Source: JTS-RE37 sp041744575 (GTDB lineage: Bacteria > Bacteroidota > Bacteroidia > Flavobacteriales > Flavobacteriaceae). From it: 64,000 nucleotides of DNA. The position numbers were made by a program, and so were the translations under genes. Shown in pieces: positions 9,409-18,206 of this stretch. The notes below the pieces were generated by a model. That model was not told the DNA's origin. It saw nothing but the letters and a program-made list of their open reading frames with translations, and made no database searches. The stretch lies in contig JBGTKP010000025.1 in NCBI GenBank assembly GCA_041744575.1, positions 1 to 64,000 on the forward strand. Direction: 5' to 3'. How positions within the stretch are numbered: the first letter of the stretch is position 1; the number at the start of each line of letters is the position of its first letter.

Positions 9409-9511
9409 CGGCCTTAAATCCATAGTGCAAAAATGAAACGTCCTGGCGGCAAAGCATTTGAAGAAGTGTGGTCAGCAGGAACGATGACTTAACCAAATAG
9501 CAATAAGATAT

Positions 9512-10225
9512 ATGAAATCAAAGTTCGGCATCCTTGGAAAATTTGAATTTTTACAGAACATGTCCTCAAATGTCATAAGTTCAATTAATCCGGCCGTAAT
9601 CCATAATATTGAAAAATATGTGGCTATAAAGAAAACGGTATATTTAAATTCCCTGGAACATCAATCCGGAGACTACCTGGAGTTTGGGGTTTATACCGGA
9701 TCATCATTTTGTCATACCATCAAGTGCTTTAAAAAAACAGAAAGATTCAATCCCCATCAAAAGGAAACAAAATTCATCGGATTTGATTCATTCGAAGGCT
9801 TTGGAGAGTTGGAGGAAGAAGATAAACACCCCTTTTACGTCGACCAGAATTTTACGACAAGCTACGCCAGGGTAAAGAAAAGGGCAGAGAAAGCTTTAAA
9901 AAACTGGGGGGCAGGATGCCAGCTGGTGCAGGGATATTTTGAAGATACCCTGAAAGCTGAACCATCTGAGTATGGGATAGGAAATATAAGAATAGCGTTC
10001 ATAGATTCTGACACCTATTCTTCTTCAAAATGCGCATTTAAATTTATTAAGAACAATGTTAAAAGTGGTACCCATATTATCCTTGATGATTTTTACAGCT
10101 ACAATGGAGACCCGAATAAAGGGGTTTCTCTGGCGTTTAATGAGTTTTTGACAGAATCAGGATTTAAGTTCAGAAAAATTCTGGATTATGGCATGGGGGG
10201 TATAGTTGTGGTTCTTTACAGTTGA
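9512..10225 (+). CDS. TylF/MycF-like SAM-dependent O-methyltransferase
   Basis: Protein of 237 residues of the macrocin-O-methyltransferase (TylF) type. The SAM-binding motif GDYLEFGVYTGSSF lies at about 50-63, FIGFDSFEGF at about 86-95 follows the second strand, and IAFIDSDTYSS with HIILDDFY near 165-195 supplies the metal-binding aspartates seen in MycF. TylF relatives in surface-polysaccharide loci methylate sugar hydroxyls. Its position between a sugar-activating enzyme and a glycosyltransferase supports methylation of the glycan or its precursor. The gap to the next gene is about 215 bases. Confidence 0.82.
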   Translation: MKSKFGILGKFEFLQNMSSNVISSINPAVIHNIEKYVAIKKTVYLNSLEHQSGDYLEFGVYTGSSFCHTIKCFKKTERFNPHQKETKFIGFDSFEGFGELEEEDKHPFYVDQNFTTSYARVKKRAEKALKNWGAGCQLVQGYFEDTLKAEPSEYGIGNIRIAFIDSDTYSSSKCAFKFIKNNVKSGTHIILDDFYSYNGDPNKGVSLAFNEFLTESGFKFRKILDYGMGGIVVVLYS

Positions 10226-10442
10226 CTGATATAATGGACGATAGGTTAAGGATTTTCGCAGTCGGGATGCTGGTATTGATCACTTGACGTCAATGATTTT
10301 AAAGAGGATCACCTGCACATAAAAAAGAAACAGGTAAATGGTCCGGGCCGAAGTGAGAACGTCTGTTTCATTATTCAATTGCAGTTACCGAAAATGAATA
10401 TGTTCATTCCCGCTGTTAATCAGAGTACAAAATGATATACAC

Positions 10443-11144
10443 ATGAAACTATCGGTTGTGGTTCCTTGTTATAATGAGGTCCGGAATCTTCCCTTGATTC
10501 TTTCCGGGTTTGACAAGGTTATAAAGCGAGATGATATTGAAGTTGTTTTAGTAAATAATGGTTCAACGGATGACTCCGGAAAGGTTTTTGAAACACTATT
10601 GCCGAAATATCCTTTTGCGAGATTGGTTAATGTTGTCGAAAATAAGGGTTATGGTTTTGGTATTTTAGCAGGTTTAATGCAGGCAAGAGGAAAATATATA
10701 GGTTGGACACATGCCGACATGCAAACCGACCCCAATGACGTTGTCAGGGCGCTGGCGATTATCGAGGACGGGAATGAGATCCCATCAATATATGTAAAAG
10801 GGGTCAGAAAGGGGAGGCCGGTTTTTGATCAGTTCTTTACTTCAGGCATGAGTCTTTTCGAAACCCTGTACATGGGAGAAAAACTCCACGATATCAATGC
10901 ACAACCCAATATTTTTCATCGTGATTTTTTTGCCGGTTGGGAAAATCCTCCGAATGATTTTGCCCTGGACCTCTATGCCCTTTATATGGCAAAAAAGCAG
11001 AAAATGAATGTCATCAGGTTCGAGGTGTTGTTCCCTGAAAGAATTCATGGAACATCGAGCTGGAATACCGGTTTGGCAGCAAAAAAGAAGTTCATAAAAA
11101 GAACTTTGGAATTCAGCAGGAAATTAAAGAAGCACCTTAAATAG
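10443..11144 (+). CDS. Family 2 glycosyltransferase, DPM1-like
   Basis: Soluble GT-A glycosyltransferase of 233 residues. It opens with LSVVVPCYNEVRNLP, followed by VLVNNGSTDDS and a metal-binding HADMQTDP in the DxD position. The length and the lack of C-terminal membrane helices match dolichyl/polyprenyl-phosphate mannosyltransferases (DPM1 type), which load a sugar onto a lipid carrier at the inner face of the membrane. A membrane glycosyltransferase of the lipid-donor type is encoded two genes downstream, so the pair could make and use a polyprenyl-phosphate sugar. The next gene starts one base after the stop. Confidence 0.85.
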   Translation: MKLSVVVPCYNEVRNLPLILSGFDKVIKRDDIEVVLVNNGSTDDSGKVFETLLPKYPFARLVNVVENKGYGFGILAGLMQARGKYIGWTHADMQTDPNDVVRALAIIEDGNEIPSIYVKGVRKGRPVFDQFFTSGMSLFETLYMGEKLHDINAQPNIFHRDFFAGWENPPNDFALDLYALYMAKKQKMNVIRFEVLFPERIHGTSSWNTGLAAKKKFIKRTLEFSRKLKKHLK

Positions 11145-11145
11145 A

Positions 11146-11736
11146 ATGAAATTCATTGCACATCGAATAAATACACTTGCAGGACTTCAGGGGTTATCTG
11201 TGGAGTTGGGTGTCGAAGTAGACCTAAGGGACTCGATGGAGGGTGTTATCCACATGGCACATGACCCATTTGTTAAAGGGGAGAATTTTGAGGACTACCT
11301 GAAAGCATATAAGCACGGCACGATGATCTTGAATATTAAAAGTGAGCGTATTGAACTGCAAATCCTGGACTTACTGGAAAAATATGATCTAAAAGATTAT
11401 TTTTTTCTTGATTCTTCGTTTCCTATGATCTACAACCTAATGAATAAAGGAGAAAGGAACATTGCTTTGCGCTATTCGGAATTTGAAGGAATCGATACAC
11501 CGAAAAAGCTGAAGGGTAAAGTCGATTGGCTGTGGATAGATTGCTTTACAAAGCTACCTATCGATTTTAAGCGGTTTTCCGAATTTAAAGACATGGGTTA
11601 CAAGCTATGCCTCGTCTCCCCGGAATTACAGGGCAGAAGTTATGAGATTGAGGAATATAAGGCATATCTTCAGGAAAATCTTATAGTGTTCGACGCAATT
11701 TGCACAAAAGCAGATAATATTAAAAGATGGCTTTAA
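11146..11736 (+). CDS. Short GDPD-like phosphodiesterase
   Basis: Protein of 196 residues that resembles the glycerophosphodiester phosphodiesterase TIM barrel. IAHRIN gives His6, GVEVDLRD gives Glu24 and Asp26, and MAHDPF gives His39, which together are the expected catalytic and metal-binding set. The Gly that normally follows His-Arg is replaced by Ile-Asn, and the protein is about 40-50 residues shorter than typical GDPD enzymes. There is no signal peptide, so it works in the cytosol. It is tightly packed: one base after the glycosyltransferase gene and overlapping the next gene by ten bases. In this context it probably hydrolyses, or possibly transfers, a phosphodiester in the glycan precursor pathway. 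Confidence 0.7.
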   Translation: MKFIAHRINTLAGLQGLSVELGVEVDLRDSMEGVIHMAHDPFVKGENFEDYLKAYKHGTMILNIKSERIELQILDLLEKYDLKDYFFLDSSFPMIYNLMNKGERNIALRYSEFEGIDTPKKLKGKVDWLWIDCFTKLPIDFKRFSEFKDMGYKLCLVSPELQGRSYEIEEYKAYLQENLIVFDAICTKADNIKRWL

Positions 11737-13826
11737 TGTCAGCACTGCAATTCTCTCTAAAGGATAAAAAAGGGGTATTTAAACTTATAATTTTCGGCCA
11801 CAAATTATTCTGGGCAGGTCTCGTATTAAAGTTGATACTTTCCTTTCTGTTTGCAGGCAGGTTTCTTCGCGAGGCCTTCATTCCCTTTGTTACCTATTTT
11901 TGGGATTCCGGATTCAGTGATCCCTACGAGTTCTTCATGAATGCCGGCAGGTCTGATGCGTTCCCATACCCTCCATTGATGCTTTATATTTTAGGCTTTC
12001 TTGGAGGATTTCTATCAGATATTTCGCCTTTTTTTATGCGCATCCCTCTTTTGCTTGCGGATCTGGTAATACTGATGGTCCTGAGCAGATTACTTAAAGG
12101 AAATGAGACTAAAATTCTCTTGTATTACTGGCTGTCCCCGGTACTCATCTATATTAATTACATGCATGGGCAGTTCGATGTTATTCCTATATCGTTCTTA
12201 TTGGTTTCACTCTACGCGATATTCAAAAGAAGACTGTTTATTTCTGCACTTATTCTTGGCTTGGGAATCGCTACCAAGACCAATCTCGTTATGGTAATAC
12301 CTTTCTATTTGTTATACGTCTGGCATAACACCAATGAACATAGGATAAAAAAAATCGGAACACTGGTCCTCACTACCCTTTTTACTTTCTCCCTTATGAA
12401 TCTGCCTTATCTGGACAGCAAGGCTTTCTTCACTATGGTCTATAACAACGCTGAACAAACTAAAATTTGGAATGCAGGATTGTCCATGATTGAAAAATCG
12501 AACTACTATATCATTCCCTCAGTATATTTGATTCTTTTGTCTGCGGCAGCCCGTTTTAAGAATATAGGCAAGGACCTGTTTCTTATTTTCATTGGCTTTT
12601 CGTTCTCCGTGTTGTTAATATTTATTCCGCCACAACCAGGCTGGTATTTTTGGATCTTACCTTTCTTTATTTATTTTACCATTAGGGAGAACAAACGAAC
12701 GTTTTTCCCAATAATGGCCTTACAGATAGCCTTCCTTTTGTATTTTTTCCTGATAAAAGACTCTGATTTCTTATATATCTACCTTTTCGGGCAATCTACC
12801 TTTACGGCCTATGGGTTTATGGCAGACAATCAGATCGTCAACCCGGATATTATCGCCAGTCTGGCTTTTACACTACTGCAAACCTGTTTAATTTTAAATG
12901 TATTCTGGATATATAAATGGGGTATTAAAAAGAATTTAGAGAAAAAAATAAAGAACCGCCCTTTTTTGATCGGGATAGGGGGAGATTCCGGGGTAGGAAA
13001 GTCTACATTGACGCAACTTCTTACAAATTTATTGGGGAACGAAAATATTGCCAATATCCAGGGAGATGATATGCACCGCTGGGAGAGAGGTCATGATAAA
13101 TGGGATGAATTAACCCATTTATCTCCAAAAGCGAATTACCTGCACGAAGAAATTCAACAATTGAAAACACTGAAAGGAGGTCATAGCATTCTGCGAAAAC
13201 TATATGATCATGATACCGGTAAGTTTACAATCCCACAAAAAATATATCCCAATAAGGTGGTGATCTTTGAGGGACTTCATCCATTTTATATCTCGGCGAA
13301 GCGAAATTTGTTTGACTTAAAAGTTTTTATTGAACCTGAGGAAAGCCTGAGACTGCATTGGAAAATTAGTCGTGATATACTAACCCGGGGGTATACCAAA
13401 GAAAAAGTACTTCACCAGCTCGAATTGAGAAAGTCGGATTCGGATAAATACATTCGTTCACAGTCAGCTTTTTCTGATATCAAAATGTCTTATTATTCGG
13501 TGAAGAAAATTGAAGAGGCCGGTCAGCAGGAAAAAATTGAGCTGGCCCTGAAGATCGAACTTGAAACAAACATTGATCTTAATGACCTAATTGATAAGGT
13601 GAATTCCCATCCCACTTTAAAAGTTACACATGATTACGATGTAAATAATCAAATTTTGGATGTGATGGGTACTATCCCGAAGAAGGAAATAAAACGCCTC
13701 ATTTATGCTGTCATTGGAGAATATGATGAGCTCATTGAAAACGCCACCTTCGAAAAAGACCTTAATGGCTTCCTGCAGCTATTTTTCCTTTACTGTATTT
13801 TGTATAAAGTAACTAACAAATCCTGA
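11727..13826 (+). CDS. Fusion of GT-C membrane glycosyltransferase and uridine-kinase-like domain
   Basis: Protein of 699 residues in one uninterrupted frame. The first 400 residues hold about ten membrane helices with the luminal/periplasmic motifs DPYEFF and YPPLMLYIL and the segment YMHGQFDVIP. This layout is typical of GT-C transferases that use polyprenyl-phosphate sugars (GT87/PIG-M-like). From about 408 the protein is soluble: the P-loop GIGGDSGVGKST, then QGDDMHRW and IFEGLHPFY, as in uridine kinase/phosphoribulokinase. A C-terminal extension of about 100 residues follows. The start overlaps the GDPD gene; a second ATG at 11736 overlaps that stop as TAATG and is equally possible. I infer that the kinase phosphorylates a cytosolic precursor while the membrane half transfers the sugar. 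The kinase substrate is unknown. Confidence 0.82.
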   Translation: MALMSALQFSLKDKKGVFKLIIFGHKLFWAGLVLKLILSFLFAGRFLREAFIPFVTYFWDSGFSDPYEFFMNAGRSDAFPYPPLMLYILGFLGGFLSDISPFFMRIPLLLADLVILMVLSRLLKGNETKILLYYWLSPVLIYINYMHGQFDVIPISFLLVSLYAIFKRRLFISALILGLGIATKTNLVMVIPFYLLYVWHNTNEHRIKKIGTLVLTTLFTFSLMNLPYLDSKAFFTMVYNNAEQTKIWNAGLSMIEKSNYYIIPSVYLILLSAAARFKNIGKDLFLIFIGFSFSVLLIFIPPQPGWYFWILPFFIYFTIRENKRTFFPIMALQIAFLLYFFLIKDSDFLYIYLFGQSTFTAYGFMADNQIVNPDIIASLAFTLLQTCLILNVFWIYKWGIKKNLEKKIKNRPFLIGIGGDSGVGKSTLTQLLTNLLGNENIANIQGDDMHRWERGHDKWDELTHLSPKANYLHEEIQQLKTLKGGHSILRKLYDHDTGKFTIPQKIYPNKVVIFEGLHPFYISAKRNLFDLKVFIEPEESLRLHWKISRDILTRGYTKEKVLHQLELRKSDSDKYIRSQSAFSDIKMSYYSVKKIEEAGQQEKIELALKIELETNIDLNDLIDKVNSHPTLKVTHDYDVNNQILDVMGTIPKKEIKRLIYAVIGEYDELIENATFEKDLNGFLQLFFLYCILYKVTNKS

Positions 13827-13932
13827 ATGAAACGATCCTCTTTCTTTTACCCCCATTTACCTGAACCCATCTCCTGACAATCAAGTAGCCTCGGTTGGTT
13901 TTATTTTAATATGGCACCCAGGAGCCGGAATT

Positions 13933-14397
13933 CTATTTCATCCATTGTACCTTAATCCCACTTATTCCTTTCTTTTCCAACCGCAATTCAGGAAACATCT
14001 TAAAACCGTTTTTAAGGTAAAAACCAAGCGGGGATTTATAGTTTTCCCCATTCGGTTTGAGTTCCGTCTCGCAGGTGATGATCCATCCGTTCAATTCAGT
14101 GTTTTCTTGCTTCGCCAGATCCAAAAACCGGGACCCCAGCCCTTGGCCTTGCACCGATGAATCTAACAACATGGCGAAACATCTTTCGTTGTCCCTTATG
14201 AAGTAAGTGAGCCAGCCCTTTATTTTTTCATTTTCATCCATTAGAACGATATGGTGTTTATCATCGAGCGTTTCCAGATAATCCTCGAAATCGGATAATT
14301 TACGGAGCATCAGTTTTTTGGGATATTCAATATTCCAAAGGTTGATTATTTCTGATTTTTGTCCCTCGTCCAATATTTTGATTTCCTTGAATTGCAT
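13933..14397 (-). CDS. GNAT family N-acetyltransferase
   Basis: Protein of 154 residues with the GNAT fold. Motif A is SSVQGQGLGSRFL at about 80-92, where QxxGxG binds the pyrophosphate of acetyl-CoA. It is followed by GFYLKNGFKMFPE, the usual late motif in which the aromatic/Asn residues line the acceptor site. It transfers an acetyl group to an amine, with the acceptor unknown. It is a single gene convergent with the end of the sugar locus. Confidence 0.82.
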   Translation of the reverse strand: MQFKEIKILDEGQKSEIINLWNIEYPKKLMLRKLSDFEDYLETLDDKHHIVLMDENEKIKGWLTYFIRDNERCFAMLLDSSVQGQGLGSRFLDLAKQENTELNGWIITCETELKPNGENYKSPLGFYLKNGFKMFPELRLEKKGISGIKVQWMK

Positions 14398-14546
14398 TTT
14401 CTTATGATGGATATTATCAAATAATCAGGCTAAAATGTACAGGTTGATCAAAGTGAAATATGTCCGATCCGGCAGGGGTGAATGCACATACATATCCTTC
14501 TTCATAGTATTCATTTCCTGTAAGATATTTTGATTGGAGGTTATAA

Positions 14547-15701
14547 TTAATTCGCACTTATCCCGGAAGATCCGCCTAAATCGATTTCCTGAACTAAGGT
14601 GTGATGGATAAATCCTTCCATTTTATCAGGAAGTTGAGCATGGTACCAATCTACGGTTCTGCCCACCAAAGAAACTGTATCCCTATACTTTAGGGTCGTC
14701 AATATCTGAGCTTTGTTATTCGGGCCCAGTCGGACGTTCGCCCTTTGGGATGCCACAAAGCCTCTAAAGGCTGGTGCTGTCAACGCGGTTTTATTTCTAT
14801 CCTTTCTACGGATAAATGGCAGCGGGTCAATGGCCCCGTTTCCGGTATAGATACCGAAATGTAAATGAGGTAAGGTGGTTCTTGCGTTTCCGGTGTAGCC
14901 AACAAAACCCAAAGTATCACCGATACTTACTTTATTAGTCGTCTTTACATTGATGCTGTCCAGATGCGCATAGTAGAATGATTTTTTAAAAACACCTTCG
15001 CGCAGCCACACCTGTTTTCCTCCTAACCCTCTTTCACCGGTAAAGCTGACGCGTCCTTCAGCGACTGCCAGTACGGGCGTCAGTCGCGGTGCGAAGATAT
15101 CAATGCCTTCATGCAACCGACCTCCTGCAGAACGTCTGGCCCCCCAAAAACTTTGTACGGCCTTATCGGAAACCCCGGCCACCGGAAAAGGAAGTGTCGG
15201 AAGGGTATAAATTTCAATTTGGAAATCGGCACTTTGGCGTAGTTCGGATTGTATGAAAATCCGATACTTCCCGGTTTCTTCTATAGTAAGTGCTACTGGA
15301 AGTCTGCCAAATCTATGCTCACTCATCAGGGGTTGGACCGCCAAACTATCTGCCGTCCCGAACTTATAAATATCAATAAAAACAGGAACGGAATCCGCTT
15401 TGGTAATAAATGAAATAATTACTTTCTCGCCCCGGTTTAAATCCGTAGTATAGCCATACACGGGAAAATCCTGTGACAAAAAACTACCCGCTTCAACATA
15501 GGGCAGATCAATGTGCAAACTGTCCTTTAGTGTGGATTCAAATGACTTTCGCCATTGAGAATAGGTTAAATGGTCTGTCCCAAAATTTCTGGCGTATACC
15601 TCCCTGGGGCTGGGTTTAACAAAGGCATCGGAAACTTGTTGGACTTGCTTACAGGAGCCCAGACTTAATAGAGCGATCAAAAGAGTGATCCTAAAAATCA
15701 T
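14547..15701 (-). CDS. M23 (LytM) metallopeptidase lipoprotein with SH3 domain
   Basis: Cell-wall endopeptidase of 384 residues. The frame extends 42 codons upstream, but the Met at 15701 starts a lipoprotein signal ending LLSLGSC with Cys17, so this start is chosen. The LytM zinc site is seen in RLHEGIDIFAP (His and Asp) and in LPHLHFGIY (HxH). A C-terminal bacterial SH3-like domain (ANVRLGP through WYHAQLPD) probably binds peptidoglycan. The role is cleavage of peptide cross-links during growth or division, from the periplasmic side of a membrane. It is a single gene. Confidence 0.88.
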   Translation of the reverse strand: MIFRITLLIALLSLGSCKQVQQVSDAFVKPSPREVYARNFGTDHLTYSQWRKSFESTLKDSLHIDLPYVEAGSFLSQDFPVYGYTTDLNRGEKVIISFITKADSVPVFIDIYKFGTADSLAVQPLMSEHRFGRLPVALTIEETGKYRIFIQSELRQSADFQIEIYTLPTLPFPVAGVSDKAVQSFWGARRSAGGRLHEGIDIFAPRLTPVLAVAEGRVSFTGERGLGGKQVWLREGVFKKSFYYAHLDSINVKTTNKVSIGDTLGFVGYTGNARTTLPHLHFGIYTGNGAIDPLPFIRRKDRNKTALTAPAFRGFVASQRANVRLGPNNKAQILTTLKYRDTVSLVGRTVDWYHAQLPDKMEGFIHHTLVQEIDLGGSSGISAN

Positions 15702-16108
15702 CCTGTCAATATATTCCGGATCAATCTTGTAACATAACCCAATAGCAATATTTTTTAATGGAAGTGGTTCCGATTCACGCCCTCTGCGACAATGTTCACC
15801 CATACGTTTTGCAGTCTTTACTCGCAATGTCCGTTTTCAAAGGATGTATTTTCAAACTTGGTCGCAGCAACTTCCCTGCTCCTTTCATTTTGAAAATTCG
15901 CTGGTTGTATGAAGATAAGTTTGTCTTGTTTATGATTCTACCGCGCTAAAATGATGCATCATAAACACCGTATTAGAATTTACCTCAGAGTTCCAGGCAT
16001 AGTGTTCACCTAAGTGTTTCGTACGGCCAATGAACCTCGACTTCGCCTTGTCACCGGGGAGCATTCAATAATACTGGTTTTTGTAGGATGCCTGAGGATC
16101 AAGTGGCG
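15702..16108. other. Intergenic region upstream of the M23 gene
   Basis: About 400 bases. The first 126 bases are the open but non-conserved upstream extension of the peptidase frame. The rest shows no gene or recognised regulatory element on either strand. Confidence 0.3.
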
Positions 16109-16972
16109 TTAAAGTCCTTTTAAATAGGCAATGCTCTCCTTTAAAGTTCCTGGATTCGACTCCATCTCGACATAGGCGACCTGAAGACCTCCCTTTCCTG
16201 CTGCGGCAAAGAAATCCTTCCAATCGGCAATCCCCTGACCCAAGGCGATTTCTTTGGAGGTATCCTTTGGGTCATAGTCCTGCATGTGGGTAGAGATAAA
16301 CCGGCCCGGAAATTTATTGAAATAGTCAGATCCTTTTACTCCAATGGTGATTGGCTGGGTTTGGTATTGCATTTTAACCGCTTCCGGATTTAAAAGCTCC
16401 AGAATGACATCATATTCATATTTTCCATCGAACTTGGTTTCGAATTCCGCAATATGGTTATGAAAACCGGCAATGAGACCGGCTTTTTTTATCTTTTCTC
16501 CCATCGCATTCAAGGACTCACATTTCTTTTTTAGTTCGTCGAGGGTTTCAGAGTGCAAACCTCCGGACGCTACAAAATGTTTAAGTCCCATGTCATTGGC
16601 AAATGCAATACGCTCATCAAGGTTTGTTTCCATTTCACCCCAGGTGAAATGGCTGCTGTTACATTTCATACCGGTATCGGCAATAAGTTGCATCAGTTCC
16701 TTGCCTGAATATTTTGCAAGCGGCTCAAACGGCCCCATATAACCTTTGGGTGAGCACATTTCAACATATTCGTATCCCATTCCTTTCATTTTATTTAATG
16801 TCCCGGTAATATCTTTTCCGATCTCTTCCCGGAGTACATAGGACTGGAAGCCAATGGGAATTTTTACCAGTTTGCTTTTTGCAGATGCAAACATGTTCAT
16901 CGGTATATGTGCCAGTACGCCCAGCGAAGTCAAGGTATAGGTTCCTTTGGTTAAGAATTGTCTTCTTTTCAT
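16109..16972 (-). CDS. Sugar phosphate isomerase/epimerase family protein with Tat-like signal
   Basis: TIM-barrel protein of 287 residues of the AP-endonuclease-2 (xylose-isomerase-like) family. The N-terminus MKRRQFLTKG, followed by a hydrophobic stretch, is a Tat-type signal, so it is exported folded. Metal-site motifs are visible as CNSSHFTWGEME, GFHNH and the C-terminal YVEMES. Exported relatives in Bacteroidetes often accompany 3-keto-sugar hydrolases (DUF1080), and one such gene lies at 35.4-36.4 kb. It is a single gene here, and the substrate cannot be told. Confidence 0.85.
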   Translation of the reverse strand: MKRRQFLTKGTYTLTSLGVLAHIPMNMFASAKSKLVKIPIGFQSYVLREEIGKDITGTLNKMKGMGYEYVEMCSPKGYMGPFEPLAKYSGKELMQLIADTGMKCNSSHFTWGEMETNLDERIAFANDMGLKHFVASGGLHSETLDELKKKCESLNAMGEKIKKAGLIAGFHNHIAEFETKFDGKYEYDVILELLNPEAVKMQYQTQPITIGVKGSDYFNKFPGRFISTHMQDYDPKDTSKEIALGQGIADWKDFFAAAGKGGLQVAYVEMESNPGTLKESIAYLKGL

Positions 16973-17528
16973 TTTTTACAGGTTTAAATTATGAGTTATG
17001 ACTAGAGTGTTCAATTATTCCGGGATCTCAGGATGGCATCCATGTTTGAATAAAGCATGGTTGTCCAGGCCGGGAATTCTTTCCGGGGTATGGTTGTTTC
17101 ATTTTCCTTAATATATCATGTGTGCTGCTACTCATTTCAAGAGGACTGGCACTAGCAGTCCGTTTAATGGCAATATAATAAAATTCAAAGTTGAAAACCA
17201 CTGCCAGGTAATTACCTTAATCAGTAAATGACCCAAGGCTAAATTTGAAATGGCTTTTACCAAATTGAAAGATACTAAAAATACATATATCCTTCCGTGA
17301 TGTAAAGCTGCATTCAGTGTGCGCTGTTTCAGGTACCCGGAATCATCATATAATATAAATGACAGAGGTTGAAAGTTCTCCCGATGGTCGATACATGTCG
17401 CCCTATTGAAAAACACCTGTTACTGGTTGTTAAAGGGAAGGTCATAGGTTGGAACCTTCCTGGATGTATATCTTCATGATCAGTGGATGAAGGATATACT
17501 TTTATTGTTTCCTGAAACCCTTCTGCAA
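16973..17528. other. Intergenic region
   Basis: About 550 bases with no supported gene. A 94-codon minus-strand frame (17132-17416) has a hydrophobic second half that could be the tail of a lost membrane protein, but it has no recognisable motif and no ribosome binding context. Confidence 0.3.
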
Positions 17529-17924
17529 CTACTTCGCATTATTACGCTGTTGATAGATTTGCATAAATAACATAGTACTCATCTTTTGAGCCCTGTTCTT
17601 GGCGATCTGGGCCGTTTCTCCTTCAAAAAGCTTGTCTATTGTCTCAAACCACAAATTGAGCCATAATCCGAAATGAACCGGGGTAATAGTCTGGTTTAAC
17701 TTGACATCCACTTCCTGATGGGTGGTAACGGGGTTGCCATGGTACTTCCTTTTCAAAAAAAGCTGGGATTCCCAGAAATCCGTTAGCAAGTTCAGATGAC
17801 TTTTCCAATTGACTATAATCCCGTTGAAGATTGGTCCAAGTACGTCATTCTCCCTGATTCTGCCGTAAAAATTCTCCACCAGCAGTTGTACATCTTTCCT
17901 ATTCTGAATATCCTTTTTAGCCAA
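17529..17924 (-). CDS. Group III truncated haemoglobin
   Basis: Protein of 131 residues that matches group III (trHb3) globins. The pattern is DVQLLVENFYGRI in helix A/B, a variable E helix with KRKYHGNP, then ITPVHFGLWLNLW carrying the proximal His of the F helix. The frame has no ATG at its 5' end; the best start is the TTG at 17924, because an in-frame stop lies a few codons upstream. Truncated globins of this group bind oxygen or nitric oxide and are linked to nitrosative or redox stress. It sits next to, but is not co-transcribed in an obvious way with, the ArsR gene. Confidence 0.85.
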   Translation of the reverse strand: MAKKDIQNRKDVQLLVENFYGRIRENDVLGPIFNGIIVNWKSHLNLLTDFWESQLFLKRKYHGNPVTTHQEVDVKLNQTITPVHFGLWLNLWFETIDKLFEGETAQIAKNRAQKMSTMLFMQIYQQRNNAK

Positions 17925-18206
17925 CGGGTCACTTATTATTGATTTTCAAATACAAATATAAAATCAAAAATGGGAAAAGAAGGTCCTCCCGTCTGTAGTC
18001 AGGTGAGTAAAGATTTAATGTGGTTTAAATTTCTGGTCATTTGCTATACCAGTTGTTTCTCCAAACAAGTCACGGTAGATGCAGCGTCCGAGGTTCACTT
18101 TAAATGGCGATCAGAGGGGCGCAGAAAGTGCGAGGTTCTCATTTTAATGGCAGGCCATTTACCAATCGGATATTTTACTTGTCGGATGAGGTGGATAAAA
18201 GCCTTC

